Below, piece after piece: positions 1 to 3,752 of a stretch of DNA of 6,266 nucleotides. Below the pieces are notes generated by a model. The model made no database searches. It saw nothing but the letters and a program-made list of their open reading frames with translations, and had not been told where the DNA came from. A program made the translations under genes and the position numbers. Source of the stretch: Betaproteobacteria bacterium. Its GTDB lineage: Bacteria > Pseudomonadota > Gammaproteobacteria > Burkholderiales > Burkholderiaceae_E. Location: assembly GCA_009922405.1 (NCBI GenBank), contig RFVZ01000151.1, forward strand, positions 1 through 6,266, written 5' to 3'. Positions within the stretch are counted from its first letter, which is position 1; each line of letters opens with the position of its first letter.

Positions 1-96
1 TACGCGGTTGTAGTTGCGCTGCGCTGCGGCCAGTTCGCGCTGACGAATTATAAGTTCTTCCCGCGCGGCGATTAGTTTTGCCCGGACTAGTTTCAT
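1..96 (-). CDS. Small charged helical protein, cut by the left edge
   Basis: This is the first 32 codons of a gene that continues beyond the left edge. It starts at ATG 96-94, with an AAGG ribosome binding site seven bases upstream. The ATG overlaps the TGA of the gene before it as ATGA (93-96). The visible protein starts MKLVRAKLIAAREELI and goes on with QRELAAAQRNYNRV, rich in Ala, Arg, Glu and Gln, which suggests a continuous amphipathic helix or coiled coil. I do not recognise a function. As the tenth gene of the leftward operon it is probably an early phage accessory protein. The reading frame and start are well supported; the product is not. Confidence 0.7.
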   Translation of the reverse strand, partial: MKLVRAKLIAAREELIIRQRELAAAQRNYNRV

Positions 97-263
97 CGGA
101 TCACCTTCTCTAGTAGTGTGCGGGCCAGCGGTTGCTTACCCAACAGCCAGCTTTGAACCCTGCCCATGTCCCACGTGATGACGCGGAACTGGTTCGGGCG
201 CTGGTAGCCTGTCGAGATCTGGCGTTTGTCCCAGTCTTTTACGATTCTGCCGTTGATGATCAA
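93..263 (-). CDS. 56-aa phage orphan protein with a TTG start
   Basis: The open frame begins at TTG 263-261 and ends at TGA 95-93, giving 56 residues (starting MIINGRIVKDWDKRQ, ending ARTLLEKVIR). No ATG lies near the beginning of this frame, but a full GGAGG sits seven bases before the TTG, and the TTG overlaps the upstream stop as TTGA (260-263). The downstream gene overlaps its stop as ATGA. Together these make it a convincing gene despite the rare start codon. The protein is basic and rich in Trp, Arg and Gln, with no metal-binding motif, signal peptide or membrane segment. I do not recognise the family; a small soluble early phage protein is the most that can be said. Confidence 0.78.
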   Translation of the reverse strand: MIINGRIVKDWDKRQISTGYQRPNQFRVITWDMGRVQSWLLGKQPLARTLLEKVIR

Positions 264-403
264 AATAAAGCCTCCGATACGTTGGATAGATCCAGCTTTG
301 GTTTGCGCTGGCGTTTAATTTTCTGGACGATATGCGGGTACGGCGGCATATGCCAGACCCAACGCACGACGTTGCCTTCGTCGTCAAGGATTCCGTATTT
401 CAT
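260..403 (-). CDS. 47-aa phage orphan protein (KYGILDDEGNVVRW type)
   Basis: The protein begins MKYGILDDEGNVVRWVW and ends KPKLDLSNVSEALF. The opening resembles a small protein family I have seen in early regions of phages and prophages; its function is unknown to me. The body is basic (KIKRQRKPK at residues 27-35), so nucleic acid or acidic protein binding is possible but is inference only. I chose ATG 403-401 because the recognisable family sequence starts exactly there. An AAAGGA lies ten bases upstream, rather far. An in-frame ATG at 442 would add 13 residues that do not resemble the family. The gene overlaps the end of the 57-aa gene by 20 bases, and its stop overlaps the TTG start of the next gene. 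Confidence 0.75.
   Translation of the reverse strand: MKYGILDDEGNVVRWVWHMPPYPHIVQKIKRQRKPKLDLSNVSEALF
271..275 (-). promoter_or_regulatory. Ribosome binding site that fixes the TTG start at 263
   Basis: The minus strand reads GGAGG here, seven bases before TTG 263. It lies inside the last codons of the upstream 47-aa gene. A full-consensus site at ideal spacing is the main argument for initiation at TTG. Confidence 0.7.
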
Positions 404-557
404 TTTCTGCTGGTCCTTTAAACATGGACGCACTAAACGCATCCAGTAGTTTTCGTTTGGTAAATTCTCGTTCTTCCTCGGGGAAGTCCTTTACCGCGTC
501 ATCTAAGACTTTCACCAAGTATTCAATCATTTGTTGCGGTGTAATAGGCTGGCTCAT
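384..557 (-). CDS. 57-aa acidic helical orphan protein
   Basis: An uninterrupted frame gives MSQPITPQQMIEYLVKVLDD and so on, with an acidic stretch (DFPEEEREF) followed by a basic helix (TKRKLLDAF). It is predicted to be soluble and mainly helical. I do not recognise it. The start is uncertain: ATG 557 lies five bases after the stop of the 28-aa gene, while ATG 572 would add five residues and overlap that gene by ten bases. Neither has a good ribosome binding site, so translation is probably coupled to the upstream gene. The conserved-looking protein begins around ATG 557. Its place in an unbroken run of same-strand genes supports it. Confidence 0.62.
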   Translation of the reverse strand: MSQPITPQQMIEYLVKVLDDAVKDFPEEEREFTKRKLLDAFSASMFKGPAENEIRNP

Positions 558-562
558 GACTT

Positions 563-649
563 TTACTTGCATTTATGAAAGTGCATGATTCGACCAAACC
601 AACCAATAAGCTCGCCACATTTTTGGCAACAGTAAGATGGATGTTTCAT
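563..649 (-). CDS. 28-aa zinc-finger microprotein
   Basis: ATG 649-647 opens a 28-codon frame ending at TAA 565-563. The protein has a CC-x2-C cluster (Cys7, Cys8, Cys11) followed by His23, His25 and Cys27, a plausible complete zinc site of the CxxC...HxC kind. The middle (GELIGWFGRIMHFHKC) fits my recollection of small phage proteins with a CGExxGWxGR signature. AAGGAG lies eight bases before the ATG, and the ATG overlaps the upstream stop as ATGA (646-649). Zinc binding is inferred from residue spacing. The role is unknown; proteins this size may act as adaptors that bind host polymerase or nucleases, which is speculation here. Confidence 0.72.
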   Translation of the reverse strand: MKHPSYCCQKCGELIGWFGRIMHFHKCK

Positions 650-1020
650 GTGTTCTTCTCCTTGAGTTTGGCTTCTACGGCAAAACACAAACCTTCCCAC
701 CCGTGTTGCTCTGCCGCCAATGCTTGTCTGTCCTCATCCGTCAGCCCGACCCACGGGCGATGTGGTGGGGTGGTGTAAAGGGGTTGCCCATTCAAAAGCA
801 ACGGCGCGTCCATCAATACCACCGGCTCTTGATTAGATTTTGGACAGCAATGACCGCACCGAGGGCAGTCAATTACTAACTCCTGCTCTGGTTGCGCCAG
901 CCTATCGCGCAGGGCGGCAACAACATCCCTACCTTGCTTGTACTCAGCCGGTGACGGGTTAAACGTCAAAAGACCTCCAAAAGCATCCAACGCCTGTTTC
1001 ATGAGTTCGCGGTCAGTCAT
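646..1020 (-). CDS. 124-aa phage orphan protein with a Cys cluster
   Basis: The frame starts at ATG 1020-1018, preceded by AAGGGGAG, and overlaps the upstream stop as ATGA (1017-1020). The protein resembles a mosaic family of phage early proteins: an N-terminal helix (MTDRELMKQALDAF), a segment LRDRLAQPEQE, a variable middle, then PLYTTPPHRPWVGLTDEDRQ and a C-terminal AVEAKLKEKN. The middle carries CPRCGHCC (residues about 52-59), a possible metal site. The function of this family is unknown to me. Length, stop and frame are solid, and neighbours on both sides overlap it by four bases, so it is translated as part of the leftward operon. Confidence 0.85.
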   Translation of the reverse strand: MTDRELMKQALDAFGGLLTFNPSPAEYKQGRDVVAALRDRLAQPEQELVIDCPRCGHCCPKSNQEPVVLMDAPLLLNGQPLYTTPPHRPWVGLTDEDRQALAAEQHGWEGLCFAVEAKLKEKNT

Positions 1021-1346
1021 TTCTCTCCCCTTGCGCGGATAGCTTTGGCAATCGTGTGGCCTATCAACCCGTTCTCAGCAACCTTGGCGCATTCCTCCCG
1101 TTCCTTTTCAATCGCCATCTTGCGTAACACAGCACACATCTCGACGCACTCCTCCCGCTCATGCGCGGCGACAAGGTTGGCAAAGTTAACAAAACCATCG
1201 AACCCAACAATATCAACAACGCCATCGGCAAACCCAGCCTCCCGCGCCATGCGGATAATGTCTTCTCGTTTCATGGCTTTCCCGTTCGGTAATTTTGATT
1301 CACGATTAGTAGGCTTTCCTGCGGATTCTTCCCGTTCGGTAATCAT
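1017..1346 (-). CDS. 109-aa phage orphan protein with EREEC repeats
   Basis: The core MKREDIIRMAREAGF (from residue 25) and the C-terminal segment NLVAAHEREEC, then AKAIRARGEK at the end, match a common type of phage early protein of unknown role. EREEC occurs twice (about residues 63-67 and 82-86), suggesting a helical repeat or coiled coil. ATG 1346 is chosen as start because it overlaps the stop of the zinc-ribbon gene as ATGA and has AAGGA nine bases upstream. An internal ATG at 1274 with GGGA upstream would give the 85-residue core and could be a second start. The 24-residue extension contains one copy of a 15-base direct repeat whose other copy is out of frame, so the extension may be a recent addition. 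Confidence 0.83.
   Translation of the reverse strand: MITEREESAGKPTNRESKLPNGKAMKREDIIRMAREAGFADGVVDIVGFDGFVNFANLVAAHEREECVEMCAVLRKMAIEKEREECAKVAENGLIGHTIAKAIRARGEK
1279..1343. repeat. 15-bp direct repeat, two copies 50 bp apart
   Basis: The plus strand reads TTCCCGTTCGGTAAT exactly at 1279-1293 and again at 1329-1343. The copies flank the N-terminal extension of the 109-aa gene. Because 50 is not a multiple of three, they are read in different frames (ITERE in one, LPNGK in the other). The copy at 1279-1293 supplies the GGGAA upstream of the internal ATG at 1274. Confidence 0.85.
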
Positions 1347-1483
1347 GCGATCTTGTCCTTAAACCCACTTGTGTGTAGACGCTTAAAACAAGCCTCACAC
1401 TTCCACCTAAACCCCTTGCCGCTTGACAAAGGAACCTTGTGACTTGCAGGGTTTACTCGGCATTGCTGGCAGTTAGGTTTCAT
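1343..1483 (-). CDS. 46-aa zinc-ribbon protein
   Basis: ATG 1483-1481 opens a 46-codon frame to TGA 1345-1343. The protein has two CxxC knuckles, Cys5/Cys8 (NCQQC) and Cys29/Cys32 (KCEAC), about 20 residues apart, the layout of a small zinc ribbon. The sequence between them (NPASHKVPLSSGKGFRWK) and the basic tail fit nucleic acid or protein binding. A full GGAGG lies seven bases before the ATG, within the end of the helicase gene. The ATG overlaps the helicase stop as ATGA, and its own stop overlaps the next ATG in the same way. Similar short CxxC...CxxC proteins are common near phage helicase genes. Zinc binding is inferred. Confidence 0.82.
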   Translation of the reverse strand: MKPNCQQCRVNPASHKVPLSSGKGFRWKCEACFKRLHTSGFKDKIA

Positions 1484-2802
1484 TTCAGCGCCTCCATAGC
1501 AATGTCAGACACGGCGCGTTTGTCTTGAAGCGCCGTCCAAATTTTTTCATCAATTGTCTTTTGAGTTGACATAATGTAGACCCACACGTCGTGGCGCTGG
1601 CCGCTGCGGTGTAGCCGCCCGACCGTCTGCTCAAATAATTCCAGCGACCACGGCAGCGACACAAAAACCATCTTGCAGCCGCCATGCTGAAGGTTAAGAC
1701 CGTGACCGGCAGACTTAGGGTGGACCGCCAGCAGTTCAATCTGACCGGCGTTCCAGCGCCCGATGGCGTTATCATCGTCAAGCGTAACTAGATTGGAGTA
1801 GCGGCGGTGCAGTTCTGCAAGTTCTTCTTGGTACTGATACACCAGAATTGTGTTGGCGTGTTGGTTCTCGGCCAGCAGATCATCCAGCGCCTCAAACTTA
1901 TGTTTTGAGAACCAGATCGGCGTCTGATGCGTAATGAACTTGCCCTTCATAACCAGATCGGGCGTCTGATACGTGTCGTATACGAACCCAGACGCCATTT
2001 GTTGCAGCTTGCCCGTCACCACACCTGCGTTCAAAGCGACAATGTTGGCGGTGTCGTACTCCAACACAAATTCCTTCTTGAGCTTGTTGTAGTGATCCAT
2101 CGGCATCTGACAGTCCACATGGACGATATGCAGCGGCGGTAGTTTGTCGCTGTACTCGCCCGGTTCAAGGACGTAGGTGGCCGGTTTGATACGTTCCATC
2201 ACGTGTTCCAGACTGCCCACACGCGGCGTCCATTGACCGAACTCAGGGTTTATGGCGATGAAGTATTGCTGCAAAAACGCGCCCTTAGAGCGCCCGAGCA
2301 ACGTCTGGTCGATGATCTTGCATTGCCCGTAGACATCTTCCAACCCGTTACTGGTAAACGATCCGGTCAACCCCCACCGGATTTCGATCTTATCTATCAG
2401 CTTGGCGAGCGCCTTGAACCGCGCGCCGTATGGGTTCTTAAGCCGCGTCAGTTCGTCAAAAATGATGCAGTCAAAGTCCAGATGCGGCATCGACTGGATG
2501 TTGTCGTAGTTAGTCACCACCACCTGCGCGCCGGACTCAAACGCTTTCTGGCGCTGTTTGGGCGTACCAACGGCAACCGCGACGGTCAACTCAGGCGCCC
2601 ACTTCGCGGCCTCGGTTGCCCAGACGCTTTCGGCTACCCGTTTGGGCGCAAGCACTAAGGCGTTGCGTTTGATTTTGAGCAGCGCCGACAGCGCGGTCAA
2701 CGTGATTGCCGTCTTGCCAGCCCCCACGGGCGCTAGGATCATCGCGCGGTCTTGGCCGTAGAGAAAGTCTGCGGCTACTTCTTGGTAAGGTCTAAGGACC
2801 AT
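1480..2802 (-). CDS. SNF2-like superfamily 2 DNA helicase/translocase
   Basis: The 440-aa protein is a compact two-domain SF2 motor that would use ATP hydrolysis to translocate on or remodel DNA. Visible motifs: PYQ near the N-terminus (Q-motif-like), Walker A APVGAGKT (residues 24-31), motif Ia VLAPKRV, Walker B FDELTRLKN (D116, E117), motif III LTGS (145-148), GHGLNLQ (motif V, about 366-372) and QTVGRLHRSGQ with arginine fingers (motif VI, 392-402). The LxRxGQ ending is typical of SNF2 proteins. Start at ATG 2802 follows AAGGGG with seven bases spacing. A longer in-frame extension exists but runs inside the nuclease gene and is low-complexity. It overlaps the VRR-NUC gene by 28 bases. In phages this helicase and a VRR-NUC protein are often neighbours, pointing to joint work in replication or recombination. 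It has DELT where DEAH or DEAD is usual. Confidence 0.93.
   Translation of the reverse strand: MVLRPYQEVAADFLYGQDRAMILAPVGAGKTAITLTALSALLKIKRNALVLAPKRVAESVWATEAAKWAPELTVAVAVGTPKQRQKAFESGAQVVVTNYDNIQSMPHLDFDCIIFDELTRLKNPYGARFKALAKLIDKIEIRWGLTGSFTSNGLEDVYGQCKIIDQTLLGRSKGAFLQQYFIAINPEFGQWTPRVGSLEHVMERIKPATYVLEPGEYSDKLPPLHIVHVDCQMPMDHYNKLKKEFVLEYDTANIVALNAGVVTGKLQQMASGFVYDTYQTPDLVMKGKFITHQTPIWFSKHKFEALDDLLAENQHANTILVYQYQEELAELHRRYSNLVTLDDDNAIGRWNAGQIELLAVHPKSAGHGLNLQHGGCKMVFVSLPWSLELFEQTVGRLHRSGQRHDVWVYIMSTQKTIDEKIWTALQDKRAVSDIAMEALK
1491..1495 (-). promoter_or_regulatory. Ribosome binding site of the zinc-ribbon gene
   Basis: The minus strand reads GGAGG seven bases before ATG 1483, inside the final helicase codons. 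It supports translation of this otherwise easily missed 46-aa gene. Confidence 0.7.
1910..1970. repeat. Near-identical 19/20-bp direct repeat inside the helicase gene
   Basis: The plus strand carries AACCAGATCGG-CGTCTGAT at 1910-1928 and the same with one extra G at 1951-1970, 41-42 bases apart. On the coding strand they encode QTPDLV (residues 279-284) and QTPIWF (293-298); the one-base difference changes the frame inside the repeat. This suggests a short duplication that added about 14 residues ahead of the second helicase domain. Confidence 0.75.
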
Positions 2803-3056
2803 TGTGCTACCCCTTCTAGGTTCCAGATTACTGTGTAGTTTTGATTGAGTTGGCGCATGGTTGCGCCGAAGTGTTCTTGTAATTTGCTGAGTTTGCCCCC
2901 CTTGGTTTTGAGTTCCACGAACCACACCGACCCGTCTGGCAGACACGCCACACGGTCAGCCACGCCCCGAACGCCGGGGCTTGTGAACTTGTACGTCTTG
3001 CCGCCCATCGTCTCGACGGTCCAGACGAAGTGGCGTTCGATCTCGCTTTCTTTCAT
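2775..3056 (-). CDS. VRR-NUC domain nuclease
   Basis: The 93-aa protein is almost nothing but a VRR-NUC (PD-(D/E)XK superfamily) domain. Visible core: ESEIERHF at the N-terminus, GVRGVADRV with Asp34, FVELK with Glu48 and Lys50, then KLSKLQ with Gln60. These are the expected metal-binding and catalytic positions, so it should be an active metal-dependent nuclease; stand-alone phage members of this family are associated with cleavage of branched DNA. The usual proline before the catalytic Asp (GVPDR) is alanine here. Start at ATG 3056 fits family length. ATG 3128 would place the N-terminus upstream of the predicted promoter. No ribosome binding site precedes ATG 3056, and the predicted transcription start falls on or near the ATG, so the message may be leaderless. 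It is the first gene of the leftward operon. Confidence 0.9.
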   Translation of the reverse strand: MKESEIERHFVWTVETMGGKTYKFTSPGVRGVADRVACLPDGSVWFVELKTKGGKLSKLQEHFGATMRQLNQNYTVIWNLEGVAQWSLDLTKK

Positions 3057-3062
3057 GCCGCC

Positions 3063-3091
3063 ATCATATCTTGCGAAAAAGTTGTTGACAA
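3063..3091 (-). promoter_or_regulatory. Predicted sigma70-like leftward promoter
   Basis: On the minus strand, TTGTCA (3091-3086, five of six consensus bases) is followed after 17 bases by TATGAT (3068-3063, five of six). This is the best promoter in the window. The expected transcription start, about seven bases past the -10 box, is at or next to A3056 of the VRR-NUC ATG. It would drive the ten-gene leftward operon. Confidence 0.62.
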
Positions 3092-3113
3092 GCAGATTGT
3101 GATCGGGCAAGAT
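3068..3113. repeat. 7-bp inverted repeat spanning the divergent promoters
   Basis: ATCTTGC (3068-3074) and GCAAGAT (3107-3113) form exact inverted arms with 32 bases between them. One arm touches the leftward -10 box, the other contains the rightward -10 box. This symmetry makes them candidate operator half-sites, though part of the match may simply reflect the -10 sequences. Confidence 0.45.
3085..3113 (+). promoter_or_regulatory. Predicted sigma70-like rightward promoter
   Basis: A perfect -35 box TTGACA (3085-3090) is followed after 17 bases by CAAGAT (3108-3113), a weak -10 that keeps the A at position 2 and the T at position 6. The start would fall near 3120, leaving a leader of about 30 bases to GTG 3150. 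The weak -10 suggests that it needs an activator or is weaker than the leftward promoter. Confidence 0.42.
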
Positions 3114-3149
3114 GACATCTCCAACCACTTCACTACACGGGAATCCAAA

Positions 3150-3311
3150 GTGAAAATTATCTTAGAACGCGAAGAGATCAAGAACATCCTCATCACCTAC
3201 CTTGAGTCACTCCTTCCGAACGCAAAGTTCAACAAGTGTGACTTCGATTGCAGCGGGTATTCCACGCTGTACAAGGTAACCATCAGCCACGAAGAGGACG
3301 ACGCAGAATGA
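3150..3311 (+). CDS. 53-aa small phage protein, first gene of the rightward operon
   Basis: The frame from GTG 3150 to TGA 3309-3311 gives a 53-aa protein beginning MKIILEREEIKNILITYLES and ending in an acidic tail (SHEEDDAE). The N-terminal half is a probable amphipathic helix; KFNKCDFDCSGY has two Cys three apart, not enough for a zinc site alone. I do not recognise it. GTG 3150 is chosen because it follows the predicted transcription start and has GGGA about seven bases upstream. The frame is open further upstream (GTG at 3099 and 3030), but those starts lie within or before the promoter and the divergent nuclease gene. The stop overlaps the next ATG as ATGA (3308-3311). Confidence 0.68.
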   Translation: MKIILEREEIKNILITYLESLLPNAKFNKCDFDCSGYSTLYKVTISHEEDDAE

Positions 3312-3607
3312 ACCTTATTCACAGAATGGAAGACGACAACGGCGATTTTGAGCCGTTGGACCTTACCCCCGTGTTCTACAAAGGCAACTTGATGTTGGTC
3401 CCTCATTGGCGCGTCAAGAACACTTGGGTAGCCCCCGGCGGCCAGACCTACACCACGACAGAGTTGCTGGCGCTCGGCGCTAAAGTGTCCGTGTCGCTGC
3501 TTTGGCCGCGCGGGTGGGTCACTAAGATGCTAGGGCGGCACAACCCCGCGATGCTGTCGCAGGAATCGCTAACAAACCTCATCAAAGGGAAAGCAAATGC
3601 CATCTGA
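3308..3607 (+). CDS. 99-aa phage orphan protein
   Basis: ATG 3308 overlaps the preceding stop as ATGA, which fixes the start. The protein begins MNLIHRMEDDNGDFEPLDL and contains a central segment rich in aromatic residues and Gly (HWRVKNTWVAPGGQTYTTTE) followed by a hydrophobic patch (LLWPRGWVTKML). There is no clear membrane span, signal peptide or known catalytic motif. It looks like a small soluble alpha/beta protein; I do not recognise the family. It overlaps the next gene by 11 bases, so the two are probably coupled in translation. Confidence 0.78.
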   Translation: MNLIHRMEDDNGDFEPLDLTPVFYKGNLMLVPHWRVKNTWVAPGGQTYTTTELLALGAKVSVSLLWPRGWVTKMLGRHNPAMLSQESLTNLIKGKANAI

Positions 3608-3752
3608 ACTTACTCTGCGCGACTACTTTGCAGCTATGGCTATGCAAGGGTTTTTGATATCAAATCCTAATTTGCGTTCTGAAGACGTAGCTTGTGAAGC
3701 GTATGTTCAAGCCGATGCAATGCTTAAAGAAAGGACTAGAGATGCACTCTAA
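3597..3752 (+). CDS. 51-aa phage protein (LTLRDYFAAMAMQG type)
   Basis: ATG 3597 opens a 51-codon frame to TAA 3750-3752. GGGA lies about seven bases upstream. The sequence (LTLRDYFAAMAMQGFLI, then EDVACEAYVQADAMLKER) matches in pattern a small phage and prophage protein I recall as widespread: an opening LTLRDYFAA-x-AMxG and a closing A-x2-AY-x2-ADAMLxxR. It should fold as two or three short helices. Its function is not established to my knowledge. It overlaps the upstream gene and the downstream nuclease gene by 11 bases each. Confidence 0.85.
   Translation: MPSELTLRDYFAAMAMQGFLISNPNLRSEDVACEAYVQADAMLKERTRDAL
3731..3735 (+). promoter_or_regulatory. Ribosome binding site that fixes the nuclease start at 3742
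   Basis: AAGGA lies six bases before ATG 3742. This site, and the loss of family resemblance upstream, favours ATG 3742 over the in-frame ATG at 3694, which is buried in the 51-aa gene. Confidence 0.65.

Noticed and set aside
136..387. Minus-strand open frame of 83 codons in another frame
   Set aside because: It overlaps the 47-aa and 56-aa genes out of frame and is very rich in Arg; the two coupled small genes explain the region better.
132..449. Plus-strand open frame of 105 codons
   Set aside because: It lies antisense to the 56-aa, 47-aa and 57-aa genes, which have ribosome binding sites or coupled overlaps and family resemblance; its sequence looks like a shadow.
1045..1362. Plus-strand open frame of 105 codons rich in Ser
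   Set aside because: It is antisense to the 109-aa gene, which is fixed by two ATGA overlaps.
1..1483. Toxin-antitoxin pair among the small genes
   Set aside because: No pair has toxin motifs or an antitoxin DNA-binding fold that I can recognise; a phage accessory cluster fits better.
2203..2658. Plus-strand open frame of 151 codons
   Set aside because: It is antisense to the helicase core, whose motifs are intact, and shows no motif of its own.
2803..2946. 48-residue N-terminal extension of the helicase
   Set aside because: It is low-complexity, lies inside the nuclease gene in another frame, and a good AAGGGG site marks ATG 2802 as the start.
3694..3741. Upstream ATG adding 16 residues to the DUF2800-type nuclease
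   Set aside because: It lies inside the 51-aa gene without a good ribosome binding site, while ATG 3742 has AAGGA at good distance.
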